A DNA stretch of 7,551 nucleotides from Opitutaceae bacterium (GTDB lineage Bacteria; Verrucomicrobiota; Verrucomicrobiae; Opitutales; Opitutaceae): assembly GCA_031266495.1 (NCBI GenBank), contig JAISAX010000674.1, positions 1 to 7,551 on the forward strand. Reading direction: 5' to 3'. This document shows, in pieces, positions 1 through 6,847 of the stretch; positions within the stretch are counted from its first letter, which is position 1; every line of letters begins with the position of its first letter. The position numbers were made by a program, and so were the translations under genes. Below the pieces are notes generated by a model. It did no database searches, was not told the origin of the DNA, and worked only from the letters and a program-made list of their open reading frames with translations.

Positions 1-43
1 AGTATCATGTTCTTGATTGCATAACAACATGAAAATCAACAAA

Positions 44-1105
44 TTATGGTGTTTTTTGTAAAAACAGTGAGTGCAACCGTTCAACGACAACCTCCCTTAT
101 CTTCGCGCCATTCCGGTCACTGGTCGCTTCGACATTATACTCGGTAACAGCGAGCGGCAGATCGCGCCCGCAGAAATCCCGGATCATTTTTCTGTATTGT
201 CCAAGGCGATAGGGAAATTGTGCGCCAACGGCCATGCATGCCTGCTGTGCGCGGGGCATGTCCGTCTCGTTGGCGCCTATTCGAGGTGTGTAGAAATGCA
301 GGATAATAAAGTCGGCCACCGGTCCGGCGCCGCGAAATACGATACGATTCCATTCTTCATCAATGTTCTGTGCATCGCCCGGCACAGCCACGATACCGAG
401 GCGGATATCCGGATCCACGGCGCGCATTTTGGCGGCATTCTCACGAGCCCAGGATACATATCCGGCAGGGGAAAATCGCCGGAAGGGTTTTACTTGATGA
501 TTGCCGTGGTCGGATTCGTTGCCGAGTTCGAAAAGCCGTACTCCGAACGGTTTCGCGTGGCCATTTTCCATGCGCTTGAGTGCCCAGGGATTCGCGGCGA
601 TCGCAGGAGCATTGAGATATTCGACGAGGTCGGCGGCGTCCTGCGCCGTGCCATGGTAGTCACTGATGATGATGACAGGTTCGGCGCCAAGAGCGCGGCA
701 AAGTTGAAGGTATTCGTTGAGGCCAAATTTGAACATGGGCCGGTCCGCAAGCGGTCCGATCGTTTTTTTCCAGTCGAAATTGTGTGCAAGGCACCCGCCT
801 GGATAACGCAATGCGGTAATGCCGGCAGCCTTTCCCAGATCCAGAATGGCGGGGACAGGGGCGTGGCGCGCGGAATCCCAGAAGCCCTGGCCATCGTTGG
901 AGGGAACGGGGCGGGCGTAGTTGAAAATAAGATACGGATCGGCGGCCTCGATATTATGGCCGAAGGCGAGACGCCGCACCGGCCCGAGCCCGCGAGTGGC
1001 GTCGATGCTGATGGTCGCCGCCGCCTCTTGTCTTGCTGAAGCAGATACAATACCGGCCGCAATGATGAAAAGCAGTGAACAACAGCCGGTCCGAATGGAT
1101 CTCAT
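44..1105 (-). CDS. Secreted GH51-like alpha-L-arabinofuranosidase, C-terminally short
   Basis: This 353-residue protein probably removes alpha-L-arabinofuranosyl residues from plant-type polysaccharide outside the cytoplasm. Residues 1-24 form a signal peptide (basic start, hydrophobic LLFIIAAGIV, cleavage near SASA). The clan GH-A fold is seen in the RYPGG block (100-104), the YHGT strand (150-153), the acid/base motif ELGNE (E197) and the nucleophile motif TEYN (E322). These match GH51 arabinofuranosidases. After the nucleophile only 31 residues remain, whereas GH51 enzymes continue with the last barrel elements and a C-terminal beta-sandwich. The tail LHSLFLQKTP looks unlike the family, and the DNA turns AT-rich at about position 75, so the 3' end may be truncated or replaced. 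Positions 1-43 hold nothing else I recognise. The gene lies 29 bp downstream of the phosphodiesterase gene, so the two are probably cotranscribed. No strong Shine-Dalgarno precedes the start; it was chosen for the signal peptide. The class is well supported, the exact substrate is not. Confidence 0.8.
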   Translation of the reverse strand: MRSIRTGCCSLLFIIAAGIVSASARQEAAATISIDATRGLGPVRRLAFGHNIEAADPYLIFNYARPVPSNDGQGFWDSARHAPVPAILDLGKAAGITALRYPGGCLAHNFDWKKTIGPLADRPMFKFGLNEYLQLCRALGAEPVIIISDYHGTAQDAADLVEYLNAPAIAANPWALKRMENGHAKPFGVRLFELGNESDHGNHQVKPFRRFSPAGYVSWARENAAKMRAVDPDIRLGIVAVPGDAQNIDEEWNRIVFRGAGPVADFIILHFYTPRIGANETDMPRAQQACMAVGAQFPYRLGQYRKMIRDFCGRDLPLAVTEYNVEATSDRNGAKIREVVVERLHSLFLQKTP

Positions 1106-1134
1106 GTCGATATGTGGCGGTTGTCGCCGTGGTC

Positions 1135-2012
1135 TTATTTGTCACGGGCGAGTTGATCGATGCCGTTGCGAATCCAGGCCGGGCGATCCACGAGCAGTCC
1201 GCTGGCGCCGAGTGTAGCCATCCGGTATGCGAAGGGGACTTGATGTACGGACCACATGTAGAAGATGAGTCCGTTGTCGTGAATTTTTTTAGCCGCGGTT
1301 TCATCGAGAGGCAGATCCTCGGCAAGGAGCAGGCCGCTAAAACCTGAGGAAGTGGAGAGCTTGATGATCTGGTCCAGTTCTTCCGGAGGACGTTTTTCTT
1401 TTTTCCATGGAGAACCCCAGAGAAGAAGGGTTCGGGCCTCCGGCATGAGTTTCCGGACCGTCTGGAGCTGGCCGATGGTGAAGGATGAAAAATAAAGGCG
1501 GTCAAGGCTTACCCCGGAAGTATCCACAACACGTTTCAGGGCGGGTACGAGTTGTGCGTCATTGCCTTTGATTTCGATAATCAGGCGCTTTTCGGACGGG
1601 AGGGCGGCGAAAACCTGTGCGAGGGAGGGGATTTTTTCGCCAGCGTAGCGAGGGAATTTTTCGGTATTGACTTCGGTCGTACAAACCTCGGCAAGAGTCA
1701 TATCGTTGATGCTTTTGTCCACACCGGTAGTGCGCTTGAGGGAAACATCGTGAGAAACCACAATCTGATCGTCTTTGGTGCGCCAGACATCGATTTCGGC
1801 GGCGTCCGCTCCCTCTTCCCAACCAAGTTTGAGCGAGCCGAGAGTATTTTCGGGCGCGGCATGCATGGCCCCGCGATGCGCTACGATGGTGAGTCGGGAG
1901 CTCAGCGGGGGGGGGGAGGGGAGGGCTTGTCTTGCGCAAGCAGAACGGTCGGCGCGAGGAGAACTGCAACCGCGGCAACGGGGGATGTTGTGAATGGTGT
2001 TTTCAGTATCAT
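1135..2012 (-). CDS. Secreted glycerophosphodiester phosphodiesterase, interrupted by a +1/-2 frameshift at a C10 tract
   Basis: Enzymes of this family (GDPD) hydrolyse glycerophosphodiesters to glycerol-3-phosphate and an alcohol. The gene is in two frames. The first, from ATG at 2012, encodes a clear signal peptide (MILKTPFTTS then a hydrophobic AAVAVLLAPTVLLA, cleavage near AQD) and stops at 1902-1904, just after a run of ten C. The second holds the catalytic domain and is open to the TAA at 1135-1137. Its first ATG (1866) lies after the catalytic HRG motif (in IVAHRGAMHAAPENT), so starting there would lose the active-site His. One extra C, or two fewer, joins the halves into about 292 residues with HRG at 46-48, EN at 55-56, EID at 73-75, SHD at 87-89 and an IIEIKG strand. 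The gene lies 91 bp after the pseudopilin gene. It is either phase-variable, recently broken, or a sequencing error; family assignment is firm. Confidence 0.8.
1907..1916. repeat. G10 (coding-strand C10) homopolymer inside the phosphodiesterase gene
   Basis: Ten consecutive G on the plus strand, followed by A-GGGG-A-GGG. On the coding strand this encodes a proline run between signal peptide and catalytic domain. At the present length the signal-peptide frame hits TGA directly after the tract. Eleven or eight C would give a continuous gene. Length changes by slippage would therefore switch production of the full-length secreted enzyme. Confidence 0.85.
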
Positions 2013-2103
2013 GGAAAAAACGGAAACCGGTGGAAAAACAATGCAGGTGGGCGGAGGAATGCGGGGTGGACGGGAAAAATCCTGTGTAGCTTTAATGTGG
2101 ATA

Positions 2104-2850
2104 CTACTGGTTGTCGTAGATGCAGGCGGCGTTGTCGCGAGGGGCGTTGATGATGTCGGCAAGTACATCGACGCTTTTGGTATGGCCATCGTAAAAGAGA
2201 ACATTGGCACGGCCTGAATGGCGCGGGAAAATCACCCATGGATCGTTACTCCAGTTGGAGGGGAAACGGGCGTATCCAAAATTGGTGATGGAGTTGCTGA
2301 CCACCCAGTCGGAAGGCGTGTTTGAAACCGCTGTGATTTTGGCAATGTCGCAGGCCAGGATGGTGCCGGAAGGGTTGACGACGTCGGTTTCCCGGGCGCC
2401 TTCGATGTTTGTGCCTCCGTCTTTGTATTCGTGCAGGCCATTGCTGAAATTGAGTCCATAGGATGCCGGACGTGTGCCCTGTCTGAGCGTGGTATCGTCC
2501 TGTACCGGAGGTTCAAGTGACGGGCACTGGAGCACACTGTTGGCATTGTTTTTCTGATACAGCCAGGGATTCAGATGGATACGCCATGTCACCATGTTCC
2601 AACTGGCGGTGCCGGCTGCAACAGGGACGAGTTTCCCGCGATTCTCGCTGCTGTAGAGCGACGCCGCTATCCCGATCTGTCTCAGATTGGAGAGGCATTT
2701 GACCGCCTTGGCCTTGTTCCGGACTTGACCGATTGCGCCCAGCGTGATCGCGGCCAGAATGCCGATGATCGCAATCACGGTGAGCAGTTCAACAAGTGTA
2801 AATCCCTTGCCGATGGTGCCTGAGTTGGTTGTGGGGTAACGGGTTTTCAT
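2104..2850 (-). CDS. Prepilin-type N-terminal cleavage/methylation protein with H-X9-DG tail (pseudopilin)
   Basis: A 248-residue protein with a class III signal: a short basic leader ending KG at 15-16, then FTLVELLTVIAIIGILAAI, with Glu at +5 (E21) of the mature protein. A prepilin peptidase would cut after G16 and the hydrophobic helix 17-38 would anchor or assemble the protein in a type II secretion or type IV pilus-like fibre. The globular part follows the layout common in Planctomycetes, Verrucomicrobia and Lentisphaerae, with a CLSNLRQIGIA block after the helix (about 53-63). Near the C terminus, PRH then nine residues then DG (H211, D221-G222) matches the H-X9-DG processing-associated motif exactly. 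Its molecular job is unknown; such genes often sit beside carbohydrate genes. It lies 62 bp downstream of the PEP-CTERM gene and upstream of the phosphodiesterase gene, likely in one transcript. The prepilin peptidase at 5885-6799 is a candidate processing enzyme. Confidence 0.9.
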   Translation of the reverse strand: MKTRYPTTNSGTIGKGFTLVELLTVIAIIGILAAITLGAIGQVRNKAKAVKCLSNLRQIGIAASLYSSENRGKLVPVAAGTASWNMVTWRIHLNPWLYQKNNANSVLQCPSLEPPVQDDTTLRQGTRPASYGLNFSNGLHEYKDGGTNIEGARETDVVNPSGTILACDIAKITAVSNTPSDWVVSNSITNFGYARFPSNWSNDPWVIFPRHSGRANVLFYDGHTKSVDVLADIINAPRDNAACIYDNQ

Positions 2851-2912
2851 GATACTTTTAGTCGAGCGACCGCACCGTTTTCTTCAGTAAAAGAGGGAAA
2901 GAATGCAAGCGA

Positions 2913-3866
2913 TCAGGCTTTGGCGCCGTGAACACCCGCCCGCCGGAGTGCCACGGCGAAGAGGGTGGCCAGGCCGAGATATAATGCCGCCACACCTGGT
3001 TCGGGAACAGACGATTGTGGCACAAGATCTTCCCAATTTTCACCGATACGGAATGCATCGAAGGTAAACGCATTGCCTGCTTGCCAGTTCGCCACACTCA
3101 ATCCGATACAGGAGATTGAGGTAAAGTTGTTTTTAAGATCGTACGCTGCATAAAAAAGAGCGCCTGTCGTATTTCCATCCTGAGCCGGATTGAGCCAGAA
3201 TTTGACTGAAGTATAGGCCTTGTCCGCCTCGCTCCAGATATATTCGGCGACCATAAAAAAGGTAGCGTCGCTGTCTACGTCTGACCAGAGAACTCCCGGG
3301 GACCTCGTAGAGCTTTCGAACTGCGCAAAATTCGTTGAGTTGTCTCCGGCTAACAGAATTGGCTTCTGGGAGGAAATAGCAGAGCCGGCGAGGCCAAGCC
3401 CTGGGCCAAAGACATTTTCGGTTGATGCGTCGGATGCGAAAAATCCGAGAGCGAAACTGGTGGCAAGCGTATTATTCCCCGATCTTTTCAACAGGGTTCC
3501 CACAAAAACATTTTTCCCCGTGACGGGAGCCGACAGAGAAATATTCGTCAGGCTGCTGCCGGTACCTCCATAACCCGGCGCAAGGGTCTGCTTCACTTCC
3601 AGAGAGTTGCTTCCTCCATTGATAGTGTAAGAGCCATCTGCCGCTGCATAAGTGAGTCCGCCTGTTTTCACGGTGACATCGTAGTTGGTGTTGCTGATCA
3701 CCGCCCAGGTTCCGCTCAGTCCGGGGTCACCTGTCCCGGACTGACCAGCGATGGAAGCATTGGTTATGTATCCATTTTCGAGATTCACATCGACGAGCAA
3801 AGCCGCTGGCGCGCCAAGTGGCAGCATCGAGAACGCAAACGTGAAGAGAAACGATTTGTTTTGCAT
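2913..3866 (-). CDS. PEP-CTERM sorting domain surface protein
   Basis: A 317-residue exported protein. Residues 1-21 form a signal peptide (MQNKSFLFTFAFSMLPLGAPA). The body is rich in Gly, Ser, Thr and Asn, with alternating beta-strand patterns such as YTSVKFWLNP, and has almost no Cys. It resembles jelly-roll or lectin-like ectodomains of other PEP-CTERM proteins, but I cannot name a domain. The C terminus is a canonical sorting signal: SSVPEPG (285-291), a hydrophobic helix (about 292-307), then RR at 308-309 and a short basic tail. The family is processed by exosortase and displayed on, or released from, the cell surface; no exosortase gene is in this window. It is the first gene of the minus-strand operon and faces the divergent repressor gene across the operator region, so it is probably the most directly regulated product. 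A role in holding a polysaccharide substrate is inference from context only. Confidence 0.88.
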   Translation of the reverse strand: MQNKSFLFTFAFSMLPLGAPAALLVDVNLENGYITNASIAGQSGTGDPGLSGTWAVISNTNYDVTVKTGGLTYAAADGSYTINGGSNSLEVKQTLAPGYGGTGSSLTNISLSAPVTGKNVFVGTLLKRSGNNTLATSFALGFFASDASTENVFGPGLGLAGSAISSQKPILLAGDNSTNFAQFESSTRSPGVLWSDVDSDATFFMVAEYIWSEADKAYTSVKFWLNPAQDGNTTGALFYAAYDLKNNFTSISCIGLSVANWQAGNAFTFDAFRIGENWEDLVPQSSVPEPGVAALYLGLATLFAVALRRAGVHGAKA

Positions 3867-4047
3867 GATTGTTGGAGGTTTAGGGTCGGGAGGATCCGGA
3901 TGGTTTGATTACAGGTTGGAAACGGGAAAACAGGGCATCGGTTTTGTGAGGTGCAGATGAGAGGTGGGCATGTGCTGAGGATTGGCAGAAAAATGTGAAG
4001 TGGCAGAACAAAAAGCGTTTTAAATGCGAGGGTCAAGATTTAAATGC

Positions 4048-4064
4048 AATTTAATCGTTAAATT
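4048..4064. promoter_or_regulatory. Operator palindrome 1, AATTTAATCGTTAAATT
   Basis: A perfect 7-bp inverted repeat (AATTTAA/TTAAATT) around a TCG centre. It shares a 15-bp core, ATTTAAYCGTTAAAT, with palindrome 2. The site lies about 180 bp upstream of the PEP-CTERM start. The most likely binder is the repressor encoded at 4187-5335: the shape (AT-rich arms, CG near the centre) resembles operators of AraR-type GntR/LacI hybrids, but the assignment is inference. Confidence 0.6.
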
Positions 4065-4090
4065 TATATTAATTTGATAATCAAGGTATT

Positions 4091-4153
4091 AAATATCCCA
4101 AGATAATTTGAAGGCAATCAGGGAAAGAAAAAAATATCCCGATAAAAATTTGA
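4091..4153. repeat. Imperfect direct repeat of AAATATCCC with a GATAA..TTTGA flank
   Basis: AAATATCCC occurs at 4091-4099 and 4132-4140. The first copy is followed by AAGATAATTTGA and the second by GATAAAAATTTGA. The 41-bp period is about four helical turns. Both copies lie between the two palindromes. They could be sites of a second regulator, duplicated promoter elements or a local duplication. Confidence 0.4.
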
Positions 4154-4167
4154 TTTAACCGTTAAAT
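4153..4167. promoter_or_regulatory. Operator palindrome 2, ATTTAACCGTTAAAT
   Basis: A 6-bp inverted repeat (ATTTAA/TTAAAT) with a CCG centre, differing from the core of palindrome 1 at a single base. Its centre is 104 bp from that of palindrome 1, close to ten helical turns, so the two sites lie on the same face of the DNA. It ends 19 bp before the regulator start codon, fitting autorepression. Confidence 0.6.
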
Positions 4168-4186
4168 TGAGCCAATTCCGGATCTC

Positions 4187-5335
4187 ATGGAGACAATGCC
4201 AGACGTTACCGCCACCAAGATGGATGCCGTTCACGCCGAACTTCAGCGCCGGATTGTGTCCGGGGCGTGGAAGATCGGGGAGCGCCTTCCGACCGAGGCT
4301 GCTCTCGCCGGGGAATTCGACTGCGGCATCGGCACGATCAGCAAGGCCATGGCCCGGCTGACACGTGACAACCTCGTGCGTCGCCGCACGCGGGCGGGCA
4401 CTGTCGTTACTGGCAACCGCCTGCCTGCCACTGTGCATGGCGCATCCGGAGAGTCCGCCATTCGCCCCGGTCGCAGCGGCCCCGATCTTGATGCCTATGC
4501 ATTCGTGTATCCGGGAAACAAGCACGAAATCCTCTGGCGTCTCGCCGGGGGCTTTCAGCGGGCCGCTTCCGATGTCGGACGGCGCGCCATGATGTTGACC
4601 AGCGGACTCGATTTCCGGCGGGAAACCGAAATTATCAACCGCCTTTCGGAATTCGATGTGAAAGGCGCTGTTCTTTACCCTTCCTACACCACTCCCCAGG
4701 AGCAAATCAGCTACATGCAGGCTGTCATCGGCGCCCGCCTGCCCGTTGTGCTCGTCGGCACCTTGCCGGGAGCCAGATGCTCCACCGTCATACCCGACGG
4801 ATTACATTCGGGTTTTGCAACCACCTCCTATCTCATCGCCAAGGGACTACGGCGGATTGGCTTTGTCGCCCACGGAGCGTTCGGAACCATCGTTCGTGAC
4901 CAGCACCTCGGATATCGCCAGGCCCTGAATGTCGCTGGCATCGAGGAGGACAAGGACAATATATTGCTTATCCAGGAAATGCATCTGGATTTTGAAGATG
5001 CGCTACGAGAACCGACCGAAATCGCCCGCGGTTACCTGCGCCGTTGTCACGGACAAATCGAGGGCGTGGTCTGCGCGACCGACTTTCTTGCCGTGGGCAT
5101 GCTGCGCGCCGCGCGGGAGGAGGGTGTGCGCGTGCCTGACGATCTTCGCATCATCAGCACGGCCGACAACACCACGGGGACCGAGGGCGAGATACCTCTG
5201 ACTGTCTATCGCACGCCTGTCGAACAGTGGGGGCGTCGGGCTTTCGAGGTTCTTCATGCCACGATCAGGGGTGAAATCGAAAATGTCATGGAGGAATTGA
5301 TACGCGGGAAAATCATTGTCCGGTCCAGCGCATGA
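4187..5335 (+). CDS. AraR-like repressor: GntR-type winged helix fused to LacI-type sugar-binding domain
   Basis: A 382-residue transcription factor. Residues about 12-77 form a GntR-family winged helix: AELQRRIVSGAWKIGERLPTE, then a recognition helix region GIGTISKAMARL and the wing RRRTRAGTVV. Residues about 102-382 form a periplasmic-binding-protein-like effector domain of the LacI/GalR type, visible in DAYAFVYPG, VKGAVLYPS, LPVVLVGT, RIGFVAHG, GVVCATDFLAVG and DDLRIISTAD. B. subtilis AraR has the same architecture and is released from DNA by L-arabinose, which fits the arabinofuranosidase in the divergent operon; the effector here is inferred. In-frame ATGs at 4187, 4196 and 4220 all precede the DNA-binding domain, and no strong ribosome site decides between them. 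It reads away from the PEP-CTERM operon across a region with two palindromes, and probably represses both directions. Confidence 0.88.
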   Translation: METMPDVTATKMDAVHAELQRRIVSGAWKIGERLPTEAALAGEFDCGIGTISKAMARLTRDNLVRRRTRAGTVVTGNRLPATVHGASGESAIRPGRSGPDLDAYAFVYPGNKHEILWRLAGGFQRAASDVGRRAMMLTSGLDFRRETEIINRLSEFDVKGAVLYPSYTTPQEQISYMQAVIGARLPVVLVGTLPGARCSTVIPDGLHSGFATTSYLIAKGLRRIGFVAHGAFGTIVRDQHLGYRQALNVAGIEEDKDNILLIQEMHLDFEDALREPTEIARGYLRRCHGQIEGVVCATDFLAVGMLRAAREEGVRVPDDLRIISTADNTTGTEGEIPLTVYRTPVEQWGRRAFEVLHATIRGEIENVMEELIRGKIIVRSSA

Positions 5336-5886
5336 AGGTATGCGGAGCGGGCGGCGACATCCATCTGACCGGCGATGGTCACATCGTTGGTGTGCAGCTG
5401 CACGCGCAGTTCGTAGAGGCCGTTGCGCATCATGCCGGCGTTGAGCATGCCGAGGGCGTCCGCCGTACTGCCGATGCCGATACGCCGGATGTCCGATGTG
5501 ATCGTGGTCCACGCGGAGGCGGTCGCGCCGGCGGCGGCGACGGGACGGAGCTGGAGTTCGTAATGGGAAAAGTCGGGGTCCAGCGCGAAGCCCTGCACTT
5601 CAACCTGGGTGAGGATGACGGTGTCCTCCGCCGGGCTGGTGATGGCGAGGCGGCTGGTGGTCTGGTCCGCGTCCGGCGGATAAATGACAAGGCTTACGGT
5701 GGCGGACGCCGAGGTCGCCGTGCCGTCGCTGGCGGTGAAGGTGAAACTGTCATCGCCCGTGTAACCGGTGCCCGGCGTATAGGTGCGCGTGGGGACCGTG
5801 CCGCCGTGCTGCCGTGCCGCCGCTATGGTGTGCCGGTGTTCCGGCTTCCGTCCGGCGCGATTTTCGCTCTTGATGGGAGCTTCCAT
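5254..5886 (-). pseudogene. Remnant of an Ig-like/pre-RHS extracellular protein
   Basis: This 210-codon reading frame holds a recognisable protein fragment with both ends wrong. Residues about 30-68 (TYTPGTGYTGDDSFTFTASDGT, then strand-rich ASATVSLVIYPP) match a cadherin-like/Ig tandem repeat. Residues about 78-175 (SPAEDTVILTQVEVQGFALDPDFSHYELQLRP, AWTTI, GMLNAGMMRNGLYELRVQL) match the fibronectin-like segment that often precedes RHS repeats in very large secreted proteins. There is no signal peptide. The C-terminal 27 residues are merely antisense to the end of the regulator gene, and the first codon overlaps the prepilin peptidase start. It is most simply an internal fragment left by deletion of a large gene. 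A short expressed protein cannot be excluded but is unlikely. Confidence 0.55.
5875..5879 (+). promoter_or_regulatory. Ribosome binding site GGGAG of the prepilin peptidase
   Basis: GGGAG lies five bases before ATG 5885. It decides that start over the upstream in-frame ATGs at 5783 and 5873, which would add residues that are antisense to the Ig-like remnant and do not belong to the family. Confidence 0.6.
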
Positions 5887-6799
5887 GCCACTCGATTACG
5901 CAACTTTTGCCCAGGCTTTCCCCTGGTTTTTCCCGGTCTGCGCCGCCGTGTTCGGGGCCGTGGTCGGCAGTTTTCTCAATGTCGTCATCTACCGCGTGCC
6001 GGCCGGCAAGTCGGTCGTCACGCCGGGGTCGCACTGCGCCTGCGGCAAGCCCATCGCGTGGTACGACAATATCCCCGTGTTGAGCTGGTTCATCCTGCGC
6101 GGGCGGGCGCGGTGCTGCGGGGCAAGGTTCTCGTTTCGCTACCCGTTTGTCGAATTGCTGACGGCGGGGCTGTTTGCCGTGTGCTGGCTGAAATTCCCTC
6201 CGGCAGTGGCCGCGTGCGGGATGTTGCTGATGGCGTGCATCCTCTGCGCCACGTTCATCGACCTCGATCACATGATTATCCCCGATGTTTTCACGATCGG
6301 GCTGGGTGTGGCGGGTGTGGCGCTCTCGGCGCTGGCGCCGGCGTTGCATGGCGTGCACGACGAGTTTTTCCTCTCGGCCAGCATCCGGTCGGTGGTGATT
6401 TCGTTGCAGGGGCTGTTCATCGGCTCCGGTCTCGTGCTCTGGATCGCGCTGGTGGCGGAAACCCTGTTGCGCAAGGATGCGATGGGGTTCGGCGATGTGA
6501 AATTCGTGGGCGCGCTGGGCGCGTTTGCCGGATGGCAGGGCGCGGTGTTCAGCGTGTTTGGCGGGGCTATCGTCGGCATGGTCTGGATCGGGCTGGCGCT
6601 GGCGTGGCGGCTGGTTTCGGGCAAAAAATCGCCCATCGCCCCGAAAGCGGAAACCGCGGAGGGGGAGGCCACGGAAAAACTGTCGTTCGGCGTGGCGATC
6701 CCTTTTGGACCGATGCTGGCGGTGGCCGGCGCAATCTATTTTCTCGCCGCCAAACCGTGGTTCGACAACTACCTCGCGCAATTCGCGGCGCTGTTCTGA
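5885..6799 (+). CDS. pilD: Prepilin peptidase (A24 aspartic peptidase, type IV leader peptidase)
   Basis: A 304-residue multi-pass inner-membrane enzyme that cleaves class III leaders before FTLVE and methylates the new N terminus. The N-terminal methyltransferase-type domain shows VVGSFLNVVIYRVP (26-39), the cytoplasmic loop IAWYDNIPVLSWFILRGRARCCGARFSFRYPFVELLTAG in pieces between 57 and 95, then the peptidase half. The catalytic aspartates are D126 in FIDLD...IPD and D204 in the GFGDVKF motif. Length and topology are typical. The zinc-type cysteines are not standard: CPxCG is HCACG here (50-54) and CxxCG is ARCCG (75-79). It is not in a cluster with other secretion genes, but a pseudopilin gene lies about 3 kb away on the opposite strand. 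The gene symbol is by function; gspO is an equivalent name. Confidence 0.92.
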   Translation: MPLDYATFAQAFPWFFPVCAAVFGAVVGSFLNVVIYRVPAGKSVVTPGSHCACGKPIAWYDNIPVLSWFILRGRARCCGARFSFRYPFVELLTAGLFAVCWLKFPPAVAACGMLLMACILCATFIDLDHMIIPDVFTIGLGVAGVALSALAPALHGVHDEFFLSASIRSVVISLQGLFIGSGLVLWIALVAETLLRKDAMGFGDVKFVGALGAFAGWQGAVFSVFGGAIVGMVWIGLALAWRLVSGKKSPIAPKAETAEGEATEKLSFGVAIPFGPMLAVAGAIYFLAAKPWFDNYLAQFAALF

Positions 6800-6833
6800 A
6801 TGCGGAAGGCGGAGAGGTGTGCGACGGGACGAC

Positions 6834-6846
6834 GGGGGGGGGGGGG
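6834..6846. repeat. G13 homopolymer
   Basis: Thirteen consecutive G in the 156-bp gap between the prepilin peptidase and aroC, directly before a G-rich tandem repeat. Such a run is prone to slippage. It codes for nothing. Confidence 0.85.
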
Positions 6847-6847
6847 C

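Larger units (their letters stand above)
3867..4186. promoter_or_regulatory. Divergent AT-rich promoter/operator region
   Basis: This 320-bp gap has no gene. Its right half (4017-4170) is strongly AT-rich and contains two matching palindromes, a 9-bp direct repeat with a similar downstream flank, and TTTAAATGC twice, 20 bp apart (4019-4027, 4039-4047). The left half (3867-4010) would be a long pyrimidine-rich leader of the PEP-CTERM transcript. A weak minus-strand -35 candidate, TTGACC, lies at 4036-4031, but no good -10 follows at 17 bp. On the plus strand GATAAT occurs at 4076-4081 and 4102-4107 without a convincing -35. Promoters for both directions must lie here; the exact boxes are uncertain. 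Confidence 0.6.

Noticed and set aside
71..1039. A 322-codon open frame on the plus strand
   Set aside because: It is antisense to the arabinofuranosidase gene, which has a signal peptide and both catalytic Glu motifs.
1135..1866. Treating the phosphodiesterase as a normal gene starting at ATG 1866
   Set aside because: That start removes the catalytic HRG motif and the signal peptide found just upstream in another frame.
1..2856. AGTATCATG occurring at 1-9, 2004-2012 and, on the minus strand, at 2856-2848
   Set aside because: A 9-mer seen three times without shared flanks or consistent placement; two copies overlap start codons in opposite orientation. Probably coincidence.
4076..4107. GATAAT hexamers as the regulator promoter
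   Set aside because: No matching -35 at 16-18 bp in this AT-rich stretch, so neither is called as a separate feature.
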